From DATMAM01 sp035559995 (GTDB lineage: Bacteria > Desulfobacterota > Binatia > UBA9968): a DNA stretch of 64,000 bases. Made by a program: the position numbers and the translations under genes. Below, in pieces: positions 1 through 10,256 of the stretch. The stretch covers positions 51,787 through 115,786 of the forward strand of contig DATMAM010000050.1 of NCBI GenBank assembly GCA_035559995.1. Reading direction: 5' to 3'. The notes beneath the pieces were generated by a model, which saw only the letters and a list, made by a program, of their open reading frames with translations, had not been told where the DNA came from and did not search any database. Numbering within the stretch: the first letter of the stretch is position 1; each line of letters starts with the position of its first letter.

Positions 1-199
1 GCTCCAGCGCGCCGCAGCCGGGGCACAGGGCATTGGGTCTGGGCCTGACGCCGAAGGGCTCGAACTTCGAGAAGAGCTGCCCGCAGCAAGGGCAGAAGAC
101 CTGACGCGGAGCGTAGAGCCCGTAGATCTCCTTTACGGGCGGCAGGTACTTTCTCGGGACCAGGCGCTTAATCGCCGTCCGAGCTTTGGCGGAAAGCAT
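1..199 (-). CDS. SAM-dependent methyltransferase with N-terminal zinc ribbon (partial, runs off window)
   Basis: Only the first 66 codons are in the window, because the gene continues past position 1. From the ATG at 199-197 the protein shows two cysteine pairs (CPCCG at residues 36-40, CPGCG at 59-63) around a PFG motif, followed by ALE. This arrangement is familiar from the N-terminus of a class I methyltransferase family found in polysaccharide clusters (zinc ribbon followed by an 'ERHR' stretch and a Rossmann fold). The catalytic domain is outside the window, so the methyltransferase assignment rests on the ribbon alone. It lies 12 nt downstream of the asparagine-synthase-like gene and is probably co-transcribed with it. 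Confidence 0.6.
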   Translation of the reverse strand, partial: MLSAKARTAIKRLVPRKYLPPVKEIYGLYAPRQVFCPCCGQLFSKFEPFGVRPRPNALCPGCGALE

Positions 200-211
200 G
201 GTGACAAAAGA

Positions 212-2046
212 TCAAAAGGAAACGGGCTGGGCGAACCCGGTCACCTGTCTCAGATAAGTCTCGAGCGTGAGAACCGACGAAAGCACGCGCAGCTCATGGG
301 AATGGTTCTTCACGGGCGTTTGCAGGATCGCGCGGGCCGCTCCTTGCAAAAGATCATCCGCCAGAAGAGGGCGCTCCAGAAGCTTTCTTTGAACCGCGCC
401 GGTGTTTAAAAAAACCGCGTAATCGGCGAAGCCGCGGTCGATGGGCTTGGTCGAGCGCGCCAAGCGCCACATTCCCGGAACCGACGCGGAGCAGGAGGCG
501 GCCAAATCGTGCAGGCGGCGTCTGCCTTCCTCGGCGAAGTTGCGCCACACCCGCAGCGGCAGCGGCTCTAAAAGGCCGCGCCCGGTCCGCTGGTACGGGA
601 TGCTGCGAAAGAATCTCGGATACCGGCGCACCAGAAATCGGCCGAAGAACCGATTTTCTCTTCGGTCCTCGTCTCTTAAAGAGCCGAGCACGAGACTGAG
701 CAATGGAAAAGAGCCGTAGGCCGGAATCACGTAGCAGTAAGAAGCGAGGACAAGACCCCCATAGATGCTAAATCGGCGGCTGCGATGGCTGAACCCAAAG
801 CAGTCGGGGCTTGGTCCCTCGACGTAGCGCTGCGCGTCGGGAGCCGAGGCCGATAAGACCTCCTCGCGCGAGAAAAAAGGATTCTCTACATACTTGGACA
901 AGAGAACGCTGCCAGGATTCCTTCGCCATGTGCCCTCGGGCTCCGAAGAGACGTTACGCCCCTGAATGATAACATCGGCCGAGATACTTTTTAGGCTGTG
1001 AAGCCTGATCGCGTGCATCTCGTTTCGCGCGATGACCACGTGATGATGGAGCGCGTTCACCAGCCCGTCGGTTTGCCAGATCGACTCCTCCCGTCCCTCC
1101 CACCAGTTCTTCTCCGTCAACTCGAGACAGCGGTGCGGAACGCCCGCCAGCCCGGCGCACCGCGCCGCAATCCTCATATCCTCGCAACCGCGCGCGCCGA
1201 ACGTGATCGCAACCACATCGGCCCCCTGCTCCCGCAATTCCGCCAGCAAACAGCGCGAATCGATGCCGCCGCTCAAAAGCAAGGGCATCGTTCCCGGCCG
1301 CGCGCGCCTCTCGACCGTTTCCGACCAGACCCGCCCGAACTCCTCAATCACGTCATCGACCGGCCGGGGGTCCCTCTTGATCTCCTCGAAGCTCCAGTAG
1401 CGGCGTTTCGTCCAGCCATTGCTGGAGCTGTCTTGCTCGCCCTTTCCGCAAAAGCGCCACAAGCTCGCGGGCGGCAGCAGCTCGATCCCCTGCCACCACG
1501 TCCGCTCCCCAAGCATGTGCTCGAAGCCGAAAAACTGCCGCAGGCTCACTTCATCGATGGCAGGCAGCTTGTCCAACACCGCGAGGAGCGCCTTCACCTC
1601 CGCGGCATAGGCAAAGAAGTCTTTGGTTTCCGTGACGTACAACGGGCGAAAGCCAAACCGGTCGTTGGCCAGAACAAGCTCGCACGCGCCGGGATCGTAG
1701 CACGCCAGAGAGAATAACCCGTCGACTTCCCTAAGCTCGTCCCCGCCGTCGCGCGCCAGGGCGATGATGTCCCCCGGGCCCGGGTCCTTAGGGATGGCCG
1801 AGCGGGCCTGGTAAACTTCTCCATCAAACCAAACCAGAGGGCCGTCTTGTTCGCCCTGCATCGGCTGAGGATTTGGGTTCAAAGCACCCAAATGAACGCG
1901 GCGCCGCAAAAGCGCGTATCGCTCCAGATCTCGGTGCGCAGCCACGGAACATGGCTCATCGCGGCCGCCATGCGCTTTCCCGCGTTAAGGAGATCCTGCC
2001 GCGTCAATCGCGGCGTCTTCGCCAGAATGCCGAACAGGCCGGGCAT
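212..2046 (-). pseudogene. Asparagine synthase-related protein, frameshifted near position 1900, no glutaminase Cys
   Basis: The synthetase half is intact: it has the PP-loop SGGIDS and follows an N-terminal Ntn-type fold (WFDGEVY, then NDRFGFRPLY). The natural N-terminus, MPGLFGI, is found from the ATG at 2046-2044, but in a different reading frame that hits TGA at 1881-1879. The family motif RVHLGALNP resumes in the downstream frame, so a single-base indel lies near 1893-1905, in a GC-repetitive stretch (gcggcgccgcg). Repaired, the protein would have about 610 residues. Residue 2, the glutaminase nucleophile Cys in AsnB (MCGI), is Pro here, so even a repaired enzyme could not hydrolyse glutamine by the usual route. 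Family members transfer an amino group to a carboxylate, often in surface-glycan clusters. Whether the shift is real decay or an assembly error cannot be told. Confidence 0.75.
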
Positions 2047-2150
2047 GATTCAGGAGCGCCGCGGGCTGCAGGAGGTCAAAGCGGCGCGAGAGAAATTTAG
2101 CGGAAAGGCGCGCGGGCCTGCTGCCGAAAGGCCGGCCGATTCGAGCCGCC

Positions 2151-3914
2151 TTACGGCAGCTCGTAGCGCCGCTCGTCGCCTTCGTCGAGCAGGAAACCTT
2201 TTTCGATCAGGTAGCGAATAATCGCGCGCGCGTTCGTTTCGGGCGCGCAGTCCACCGTCGTCAGCCGGAGCTCCGGGGCCAAGGGCGGCTCATAGGGGTC
2301 GTCGATGCCCGTGAACTGTTTGATCTCGCCGCGCCGCGCCTTCGCGTACATCCCCTTGATGTCGCGCTGTTCGCAAACCTCGAGCGGCGTATCGACAAAG
2401 ATTTCAATAAAACGGTCCTCGCCGACCATGCTGCGCACCTCGCTTCGCGTTGCGCGATAGGGGCTGACGGCGGCGCAGATCACGACCCCGTGATGGCGGA
2501 CGATCTCGGACGCGACGAAGCCGATGCGCCGGATGTTGGTGTCGCGATCTTCCTTGCTGAAGCCGAGACCTTTGGAAAGGTGGGTGCGCACGACATCGCC
2601 GTCGAGCAGCGTCACTTGCCGGCCGTATTCCATCAGCAGCACCGCAAGGATATCGGCAATCGTGGATTTGCCGGCGCCGCTTAGCCCGGTGAACCACAAA
2701 CAGAACCCTTTCTGATGGTTGGGCGGGGAGAGCTTCGCGAGAATGGCGGCGGTCTCGGGCCGGGTGAACCATTCAGGGAGCCTTTTGCCGTTGCCGAGAT
2801 AGTTCTCCCTCACCTGGGTGCCCGAAATCGAGGCGACATTGACTCCAGCCGGGACCCGATCGCTTTCCTCGTACCGTCCCTCATCGATCAAGTAGACCAG
2901 CTCTTTGAACGGCACCATTTTGACGCCGATCTCATCCTCGAATTCCTTGAGCTGCTCCTGCGCTTCGTAAGGGCCGTAAAACGGCTGCCCGCGAGAGTCC
3001 TTTCCCGGACCGGCGTGGTCGCGCCCGACAATAAGATGGTTGGCGCCGTAATTGCGGCGAATGATGGCGTGCCACAGGACCTCGCGCGGGCCGGCCATGC
3101 GCATGGCGAGCGGCAGCAAGCTCAAGACCGTCCGGCTCTTGTCGTAATAGCGCTCCACCAGTGCCTTGTAGGCGCGCACGCGCGTGAAATGATCGACGTC
3201 GCCGGGCTTGGTAAGCCCGACCACCGGATGAATGAGCAAAGCGCCGCCGACTTTCTCGGCCGCTCGCTTGGTGAGCTCTTCGTGCGCGCGGTGGATCGGG
3301 TTTCTGGTCTGGAACGCGACCACGTTCGCGTATCCGAACGATTCCAGCAGGCGGCGCACTTCCGCCGGCGTTCTGCGCAGCTCGATGAAGTCATAATGCT
3401 TGGGCAAGCTCACGACCCGGAGCGGGCCCGACACGTAGCGCCCTCCCCAAAACTGCATTTCGGCAACCAGCGGGTGGCGCGGGTCGGTCGTCCGATAAAC
3501 CAGCGATGCTTCGCGCGCGGGATCCCACGAAAAAACTTCCGCTACCTGCAGCAAAGCGAGGATGTCGTTTTTCGGGCTGCGCAGGACGATCTCGCTTCCC
3601 TCCTCGGCTTTGAAGCCGTCCGGAACGGGCAGCGTGATCGGTATGGGGAAGAGCGTCCCGTCGGCAAGCCGCTTCGTCTCCAACACCGATTCGTAATCCT
3701 CCCGCCCCATGAAGCGGTCGAGCGGCGAAAAACCGCCGACGGCCAGAAGCTCGAGATCGCACAGCGAGCGGGCGGAAAGTTGCAGCGAGGGAAGGCGGCT
3801 GGCGCGCTCGATCGCGGCGAGACGCGCTTCGCCCTCCAGAAGCAGGTTTACGAGCCTTCCGCCATAGGGAGAGATCAAGTTTTGGCCCCGGTTCCGAGCG
3901 ATGCTTTCATCCAT
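2151..3914 (-). CDS. Bifunctional sulfate adenylyltransferase / APS kinase (PAPS synthase)
   Basis: The 587-residue protein makes APS from sulfate and ATP and phosphorylates it to PAPS, the donor for sulfotransferases and an intermediate of sulfate assimilation. The order is a PUA-like N-terminal domain, then the ATP-sulfurylase domain with QTRNPIHRAHE (about residue 205) and GRDHAGPG, then an APS kinase with P-loop GLSGAGKST (about residue 412) and the LDGD segment. Length and order match the bacterial SAT-APSK fusion. It sits between glycan genes on the same strand, which suggests that the PAPS is used to sulfate a surface polymer. No sulfotransferase is seen in the window, so ordinary assimilation is an equally good role. 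The downstream gap to the asparagine-synthase homologue is about 100 nt. Confidence 0.92.
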   Translation of the reverse strand: MDESIARNRGQNLISPYGGRLVNLLLEGEARLAAIERASRLPSLQLSARSLCDLELLAVGGFSPLDRFMGREDYESVLETKRLADGTLFPIPITLPVPDGFKAEEGSEIVLRSPKNDILALLQVAEVFSWDPAREASLVYRTTDPRHPLVAEMQFWGGRYVSGPLRVVSLPKHYDFIELRRTPAEVRRLLESFGYANVVAFQTRNPIHRAHEELTKRAAEKVGGALLIHPVVGLTKPGDVDHFTRVRAYKALVERYYDKSRTVLSLLPLAMRMAGPREVLWHAIIRRNYGANHLIVGRDHAGPGKDSRGQPFYGPYEAQEQLKEFEDEIGVKMVPFKELVYLIDEGRYEESDRVPAGVNVASISGTQVRENYLGNGKRLPEWFTRPETAAILAKLSPPNHQKGFCLWFTGLSGAGKSTIADILAVLLMEYGRQVTLLDGDVVRTHLSKGLGFSKEDRDTNIRRIGFVASEIVRHHGVVICAAVSPYRATRSEVRSMVGEDRFIEIFVDTPLEVCEQRDIKGMYAKARRGEIKQFTGIDDPYEPPLAPELRLTTVDCAPETNARAIIRYLIEKGFLLDEGDERRYELP

Positions 3915-4039
3915 GAAGATCTACCCTTTCGTCGGTCGTGGTTTGCGCAACAGGTTCTTATTATAACTGCAAGTTCACTCGATTTCCTGCCCCGGCATCA
4001 AGTTTTGCTGTGGCCGGCCACCGCTCCGCGGCCCGCCGC

Positions 4040-5080
4040 TCACAGCCGCGCCGGAGCGAGAGACGTTTTCAGCCTGCGCCTGGCCCGCCGCAAGAAAGCG
4101 CGCGCGACCTCAGCCGGGTCTTCCCGCAGCAGCATGGACAACAACCCCGAGCGGCGCATGTCCCCGAATTGGCTCGCCGAAACCGCGCCCAGGATGAGGC
4201 CAATCCAGCGGCGGCGCAGGGCCGGAATCGTCTTTCCGTCTCCGCGGCTGTTTTTCCTGAACGCGCGCAAGATCTCAAGCAGGAGCCTGCAGGCGGCGAA
4301 ATCGCCGCCGTCCAGCTGGCGCGGAAACTCGTGAAACCAGGCGCGCAGCTTTCGCAGCTCCTCCGGCGCCGGAGAGACACCGAGACTGCGGATGTTTCTC
4401 GCCGCGATCGCCTCCGCGGCCTCTCGCTGCGCGGCGGCGGCGATGGAGCCGATCTGTCTTGGATGGAGGCGATGCTTGACGAGCGGCGCCTCGAGGTTCG
4501 CTCCCGCCCCAAAAGCGAGCACCCGCGACCAGAGATCGTAGTCTTCCGCGTGCTTGCATCCTGGGTCATAAGACAATGCGCGCGCGCGCAGGACGTCTTT
4601 CCGCACCATCACCGACGCGTGGCAAAAGCTGTTGTGAAAGAGCATCTGCCAGCGGATGGCCTCATCGGCCAGCGGCGGACGCGCGACATGCATCTGAGCG
4701 CCGTCCTCACCGATGACCGCGTAAGCCGATCCGAGCAGAACAACCTCGGGATGGCGGTCCATGAAGTTCGCCTGGCGCCGCAGGCGGTCGGGCAAAGCGA
4801 TATCGTCCGCATCGTGACGCGCGATGAGTTCTCCGCGCGCCGCCTCCAGGCCGCGGTTGAGCGCGGCCACAATCCCGAGATTCGCGGGCTGCCGCAGACG
4901 GACGATCCGCGGGTCGCGGTACTGTTCCAAGATCTCGTCGGTTCGATCCGTCGAGCCATCGTCGACGATGATGAACTCAAAATCGCCGAAGCTCTGCGCC
5001 AAAACGCTCTCGAGCGCTTCGCGCACGTAGCGCTCGCCGTTATACACCGGCATCAGCACCGATACTTTGGGCTCGGCCAT
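4040..5080 (-). CDS. Family 2 glycosyltransferase
   Basis: The ATG at 5080 begins MAEPKVSVLMPVYNG, the usual first strand of a GT-A fold. An upstream in-frame extension to 5143 has no family resemblance. IIVDDGSTD (nucleotide binding) and ARHDADD (metal-binding DxD) follow, and the length of 346 residues is normal. There are no membrane segments, so it is a cytoplasmic enzyme adding a sugar to a lipid-linked glycan. It lies 86 nt downstream of the sulfatase-like gene on the same strand. Donor and acceptor cannot be predicted. Confidence 0.9.
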   Translation of the reverse strand: MAEPKVSVLMPVYNGERYVREALESVLAQSFGDFEFIIVDDGSTDRTDEILEQYRDPRIVRLRQPANLGIVAALNRGLEAARGELIARHDADDIALPDRLRRQANFMDRHPEVVLLGSAYAVIGEDGAQMHVARPPLADEAIRWQMLFHNSFCHASVMVRKDVLRARALSYDPGCKHAEDYDLWSRVLAFGAGANLEAPLVKHRLHPRQIGSIAAAAQREAAEAIAARNIRSLGVSPAPEELRKLRAWFHEFPRQLDGGDFAACRLLLEILRAFRKNSRGDGKTIPALRRRWIGLILGAVSASQFGDMRRSGLLSMLLREDPAEVARAFLRRARRRLKTSLAPARL

Positions 5081-5166
5081 GCTCGCGCGCGATTCTCTGA
5101 GAGCGGCTTGGGGAAAGGTCGAGGCAGCGCCCACCCTCGACAAACAGCGGGCTCAAAGCCGGCGCT

Positions 5167-8013
5167 TCAAGCCACACCGCCGCGGGGGGTCCTTTTCTGC
5201 CGAGCGGCGCGGTCGGCGCCCGGCTTATCCTTCAGCAGCTCCCGGTAGAATCTGTTCTGATACTGGACCCAGGCGGCGATCCGCCGCTCGCCGTGCCGCA
5301 CGAATTCCGTCATTTCGCCGGCAATGTTCGTCCTCTCCTTTGGATCCCGGCGGAGATCATAAACCTCGTAGACACTTCTCGATGCGTCGATGATCAGCTT
5401 GAGATCCCCGTCGCGAAGCCCGAACAGGAACCGCGAGAACGGCGAGAAAAAGTAGGCGCGCCCGGCTCGTCGAGAGCTAAAAAAGCTCCGCCCCTGCCAG
5501 CCGGAGGGCGAGGCCAGCCCGAGCAAGTCCATCACCGTCGGGGCAACATCGATCAAGCCGCCTATGGTTTCGTAGCGCTGCCCGCTGAAGCGCCGTCCGT
5601 TCAGCAGGATCAACGGCACATGAATGTTTTCCTCCTAAATATGGGACGCGTGAATCCACTGGCCGTGCTGCCCGAACGCCTCGCCGTGATCGCCGACCAG
5701 GACCACCAGCGTGTCTTCCGACAGCGAGCGCGCCTCGAGCCATTTCATGAGCCGGCCAAAAAGCTGGTCGACTTCCCGCAACGCGTTTAAGTAGCGGTTG
5801 AAATCTTCCCTTGCGACTCCAAAGTTTTCCTGCGTGCCGACGACCGAGTATGGATGATGCGTTTGCACCGGCCACAGCACGGCAAAAAAGGGGCGCCCTC
5901 TGTCTTGATCCGCCCATTGGGCGAAAGGATCGAGAATGCACTCGTCGGCGTGGTGGTCCTGAAACGGCCATGCGGCGGTGCTGTGGGCGAAGCTCTTTTT
6001 GGCGCATTTTAAGTCTCTGTAGCTGACCGCCGCGTCGAATCTTTGATGCTCCAGGAACTCGTGTCCGCGTTGGAAGCGCGCGTCCCCTGAGGAGAAAAAG
6101 CCGGTCCGAAAGCCGCGCCGGCGCAGCTCGTTGCTGAGGCAGCTCAACGGCGCCTCGGGATTCTCCTGAGTCAGGCTCTTGTACGAAATCAGCGGATAGA
6201 CGGAGCAAAGAAGCGAAACCAGAGATTTATTGGAAGCCGGAGCATGGGCATAGACGGCCCCGAAAGATGCCGAGTGGTTTTGATAGCGCCTTATCTCCGG
6301 GACGGCACGGGACGTTACGGGGTCGCCGCCGTAGATGTACTCCGCCGCGACGGATTCCAGCACAAAGAAAATGACATTGCGTATTCTCGCCCGCTCCGAG
6401 CTTGCGCTGCCGGCTTCAGGAAGGCTCCGCGCCGCGGGCTGGAAATCTTCTGCGGCGGCAGAAGCTTCCATGGTGAAAAGCTTAGGTCCCGTCGCCGATG
6501 CCACAACCGATTCCAGGAACGAGACAACTGGGTTGGCGAGCCGGGTCTTTTCGTAATCGCTCCCGCCGCCGGACCGGGCGGCGGCGACCAAGCAAAAACC
6601 CGCAAGGAGGGGTAAGCCGGCGGCAACAGCCGGGCCAAGTCCCGCCCGCGCCTGCCGACCGAGCTTTCGGCTCAAGGCAAAAGCGGCTATCAAAAAAGCC
6701 ATATTCGCCGCGAGCAGAAGCGCCAACGCGCTCATTGAGACGTAAGAGAAAACCGCCGTGCGCGCAGTCTGTCCGGACAAAAAATCGGAATAGTAAAGCC
6801 ACTGGTAATTGAAAGGGACTCCGAGGACGCGCGATATCTTGACGTTGAGAATCCCGACCGAGAGGGAGCCCGCCGCGATCGCGGCGAAAACGCGGTAAAG
6901 CATCCTTTGCGCTTTGCCCCTGCGGTGAAAAAAGCAAGCCAAAGCCGCAAAGGCGGCCGTAAGCGCGCCGACGTACAGCAGGTCATAATAACCGGACAGG
7001 ATAAGGCCGAGGAGGCTGAAGGCATGGCTGTTGGCCTGATCCTCAGTGAGCGCATCCGTCGCGCGCACCCCCAGCAGAAACAACCAAAGAACGGCGGCAA
7101 CAGAGAGGATCTTCGCCAAGGGGACGGCGGCGGGCGAAGGCACCCACCGGGCGGCAACACCGGCCGCTGATCCCAGCATGTAAATCCCGGCGGCGACGAG
7201 TATGGCGTCGGCAATCCGGCCAATCCCGGCCAGATCGCTGCGCATCCATTTTACGCTGACAAAAACGCGGTCGTGCCAATTGTTGCTTCCCTTTGGGCCG
7301 GGCAAGGCCTCGACGATCAGCTGCTCGCTCCCGGCCGGCACGCCGACCGCCGCTAGCTCCCACAAACGCTGCTCCGGACGCCGATGGAGATTCAGATGGA
7401 CGCTCCCGGCGGGCTCCAGCCGCCGGCCCCGGACGATCAAAAAATTCACATCGACGCCGTCCCCGCCTTGGTAGACGCGTTTCTCGGGATCAAACACGGA
7501 CCACTCGGGCTGAGTGACCAAAAATTCCACCCTGCCGCCCAGGGCCTGGATATCTTTGGGCAGCCGCGCCTGAGCGCGCCACATCCAGCCGCTGTCGTTG
7601 CCGTCCGAAGCGTGAAGCTCAATCGCAGGATATTGTTCTCCCCAGGCCGAGCGGTCCGTGACCGGCGCTTGTTGATTCGGAAAGTCACCGGCTGCCTTTA
7701 TCCACACCACAGACGGCGTTCGGTCGGGCGAAACGATAGCAAAAAGAACGCCGAGAGCCGCGGAGAGAGCCAGCAAAAAGCCGTGCGCCCGCGAAGAAGT
7801 CGTGTCCGAATGCCAGCGGGTTCTCTTCAGGAGCCAAGAGAAGCCCGCTGTCCCGGCCGTCCCCAGCACGATAATGACGGTTGCCAAACCGCGCCGATCG
7901 CCGAAGAAATCGACGAGGAAGTGGTGCGCGAGGCTTACCGCAAGGCTAAAACCAAACAGCGCACCCAGGACCAGCCTGGCCGCAGGCCGCTCAATGGGCA
8001 GCGACAATTTCAT
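5167..8013 (-). pseudogene. Membrane sulfatase / phosphoethanolamine-transferase-like protein interrupted by an in-frame TAG
   Basis: Several hydrophobic segments in the first 460 residues precede an alkaline-phosphatase-superfamily domain (IFFVLES, a Ser-rich ASNKS segment in the place of the usual nucleophile, GDHGEAFGQHG). This is the layout of LtaS/EptA-like enzymes that move phospho-groups onto surface glycans or lipids. The reading frame meets TAG at 5637-5635 after HASHI and continues in the same frame with EENIHVPLIL. Family members have Tyr at this site (YEExxxVPL), so one base change from TAC or TAT explains the stop. The remaining 150 residues, including DVAPTVMDLLG, are intact. 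The 792-residue upstream part lacks the C-terminal quarter and would probably be inactive. An assembly error is the main alternative. Confidence 0.85.
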
Positions 8014-8017
8014 CAGC

Positions 8018-8608
8018 TCAGCGAAGACCCCGTTCTTCGGCGATCCGGCGCCAGTTGTCCCTTTGCTCGCTCAACCACGCCCGGGCGCGCTGCAACTCTT
8101 CGATCCACGCTTGTTGCTCCGCGACAATCCGCTGCCGCTCCTCAGCAAGCGTTCGCCAGTTCAGAAGTTGCTGATCGAGCCAGACCCGCGCCTCTTCCAG
8201 CTCGCCGATCCACCGGCGCTGCTTTGCCAGCGCCCGATGAGAGCGGTAACCATACGCCGCCCGGCTCAAGACGAACCGCACTGCGCTCACGACCAGAACC
8301 GCCCAGATTAGCGAACTCAAATCGGAGATTTCAAAAGCTATACCGCACAGGCGGCTAAGCCACGCGCTCACCATGAGGGCGATGCCGTTGAGCAAGATTT
8401 TCATCGGCGCCACGCCCGCCAACACGAGCGGAAACGTCAACAGCCAGGCCGCCGAGCGCAAGAAACTGCTGAGCGAGCAAAACAAAACGGTCGTGATCAA
8501 AATACCCGGAATGTCGCCCGGAGCCTTGACGCCCGGGACAAGCCACATCACCAGCCACAGCGCAACGCCGTCAAACAACCACCGCAACGGCTGAGGAGTT
8601 GAAAGCAT
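8018..8608 (-). CDS. Small holin-like (PF04020-type) membrane protein with 35-residue coiled-coil repeat tail
   Basis: The protein has 196 residues. Residues 1-110 form three to four hydrophobic helices with the VMWLVPGVK start typical of the 'phage holin family 4' (PF04020/YvlD-like) membrane domain. From about residue 125 the chain is a charged coiled coil with a Trp recurring every 35 residues (units ending EQRDN before W and starting WRTLAEER). The same repeat ends the neighbouring 534-residue glycosyltransferase and the 786-residue glycosyltransferase. The stop lies 4 nt from the start of the sulfatase-like gene, so the genes are coupled. A scaffold or membrane-anchor role is inferred from the shared repeat. 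No enzymatic motif is visible. Confidence 0.75.
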   Translation of the reverse strand: MLSTPQPLRWLFDGVALWLVMWLVPGVKAPGDIPGILITTVLFCSLSSFLRSAAWLLTFPLVLAGVAPMKILLNGIALMVSAWLSRLCGIAFEISDLSSLIWAVLVVSAVRFVLSRAAYGYRSHRALAKQRRWIGELEEARVWLDQQLLNWRTLAEERQRIVAEQQAWIEELQRARAWLSEQRDNWRRIAEERGLR

Positions 8609-8651
8609 ATCTCTCTACGAAAGCTTCGGTCCGTCGTCAGGCGACGCGCCG

Positions 8652-10256
8652 TCAAACCGATTGCTTGTAAGCCTTGTCTCGGTCGCTTTGGACAATGGCT
8701 TCCCAGTGGCAGCGCTCCTGGTCGAGCGCTGATTTTTCGCGCTCCAGCTCTTGGATCAAAAGCTGCTGTTTTCGGATCAGCCTTTCGCGTTCTTCGGCCA
8801 ACCCGCGCCAAAAGTTCACCTGTCTTGCCAGTCCAGCTTTCTGGTTTTCCAACTGTCTGATACGCGCCTGTTGTTCCCAGAAAAGCGCCGGCCTTTGCGG
8901 CTCGCGACCTTCAAGTTGCAGCCATTGAGCGTATTGCTCCGACCAAACTTTGCCGGACTCGACCCGGCCAAACCAAGAGGAACGCACCCTGATCGCCCGA
9001 GCCAGGCTGCCACGCTCGGAGCCGCCGCCGTCATTTTCCAGCGCCCCGGCCAAGGCCATCGCCTCGAGCAGCGGCCCGGCAAACTTGCTCAACAGAATGG
9101 GGCGCAGGTGAGCCCCGCGCAGGGGTTCGGCTCCGGCCTCCGGAAAAACAAACCCGACATGCGCGCCTGCGTAGCGAATGGCGACGGCGGCCGGCCTCGC
9201 TAAATCGAGGCGAGCCTCGGCTCGCTCGAGCCCCTCTGACAGATCGATGTCAACCTCCGGCCCGCTCGCGCCGGCTTCGCCTCGGTCGAGCAAGGCACGC
9301 CAGGCGCTCCAGCCGATTTCGGAGGCGACCCCGCGCCAGTACCAGTAAAGCTTTACGGCGTCATGAAGCGTTCTCCAGGACTCGCGCAGGCGCGCGCGCT
9401 CGAGCGGCCAAAGCAGGCGCGCGCATATTCTCGCGACGTTGTCGCCCATGTCGGGAGCGGCGAACGCCAGCGCGCGCAGGAACCGGATGAACGGAGTCGG
9501 GGCGGAATCGGCCAAAGCCAGAGGAAGCGCTGCGGAAATTTCCGGGTGAGCGCGCGCCAGCTGAACGTCGGCGCGGCCCTCCTGATATTTGCGGGCGAAC
9601 AGGGACCTCAAACTATCCTGCTGGTGATGGTACGCGAGAGCTTCGGGCGCAAAGACGAATTGCGCGCCCGCCCGGATCAGCCGGACGCCGAGCTCATAAT
9701 CCTCGTGACAGTGAAAGTCAGGGTTAAAGCCGCCCGCGCGGAAAAAAAGTTCCCGCTCGATCGAAAAGTTTCCGCCGAGCATATCGGCGAACGAAAAACG
9801 GTGGCCTAGCTGGCGCATGCAATAAAAACGCGCGTCCCACCAGGCGCGCTGAGCGATCGCGAGAAAATCCATTGGGGTTCTCTCCGCGAGCGGATACGGC
9901 CCGATCACCACGCGCTCCGCACCGCCGGCGTGGGCGCGCCGGTGCGCCTCGGCCCAGCCGGGTAACGGCTCCACATCGTCATCGATAAACAGCAGGAGCT
10001 CCCCGCGGGCGGCTTCGGCGCCGCGGTTGCGCGCCGCCGCCGGCCCTCGCGCGGGCTGCTCGATCACGGTAAGAGCAAAGGGCGGCGCATAGCCGCGCAG
10101 CATCCGTAGCGTCTCATCCGTACAGCCGTCGGCCACAACGACGACCTCTAGCTGCCGCAAGGGATAGCTCTGGCCGCAAAGCGCGTCGAGGAGCCGTTTC
10201 AAGCTCGCGCTTCGATTATGGGTGGGCACGATGATACTAACCGGATTGCGCTCCAT
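8652..10256 (-). CDS. Family 2 glycosyltransferase with C-terminal coiled-coil repeat
   Basis: The 534 residues begin with a clear GT-A domain: VSIIVPTHNR, VVADGCTDET, LLFIDDDVEPLPGW as the DxD region, and HEDYELGVRL as the acceptor-side motif. After about residue 430 comes a coiled coil containing one full 35-residue unit (WRGLAEERERLIRKQQ, then IQELERE, ending before HWEA) of the type seen in the holin-like protein downstream and in the 786-residue glycosyltransferase upstream. The start overlaps the end of the preceding glycosyltransferase gene by 20 nt. It is a cytoplasmic enzyme of the surface glycan pathway. Donor and acceptor are unknown. Confidence 0.88.
   Translation of the reverse strand: MERNPVSIIVPTHNRSASLKRLLDALCGQSYPLRQLEVVVVADGCTDETLRMLRGYAPPFALTVIEQPARGPAAARNRGAEAARGELLLFIDDDVEPLPGWAEAHRRAHAGGAERVVIGPYPLAERTPMDFLAIAQRAWWDARFYCMRQLGHRFSFADMLGGNFSIERELFFRAGGFNPDFHCHEDYELGVRLIRAGAQFVFAPEALAYHHQQDSLRSLFARKYQEGRADVQLARAHPEISAALPLALADSAPTPFIRFLRALAFAAPDMGDNVARICARLLWPLERARLRESWRTLHDAVKLYWYWRGVASEIGWSAWRALLDRGEAGASGPEVDIDLSEGLERAEARLDLARPAAVAIRYAGAHVGFVFPEAGAEPLRGAHLRPILLSKFAGPLLEAMALAGALENDGGGSERGSLARAIRVRSSWFGRVESGKVWSEQYAQWLQLEGREPQRPALFWEQQARIRQLENQKAGLARQVNFWRGLAEERERLIRKQQLLIQELEREKSALDQERCHWEAIVQSDRDKAYKQSV

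Noticed and set aside
2715..4334. Long open frames on the plus strand opposite the PAPS synthase, and similar long frames opposite many minus-strand genes
   Set aside because: They are antisense shadows of well-supported genes in GC-rich DNA, have no family motifs and an Arg/Ala/Pro-heavy composition.
5635..5637. TAG read as a recoded amino acid (pyrrolysine or suppressed amber)
   Set aside because: No downstream signal or suppressor tRNA is seen, and the replaced residue is an ordinary Tyr, so mutation or error is simpler.
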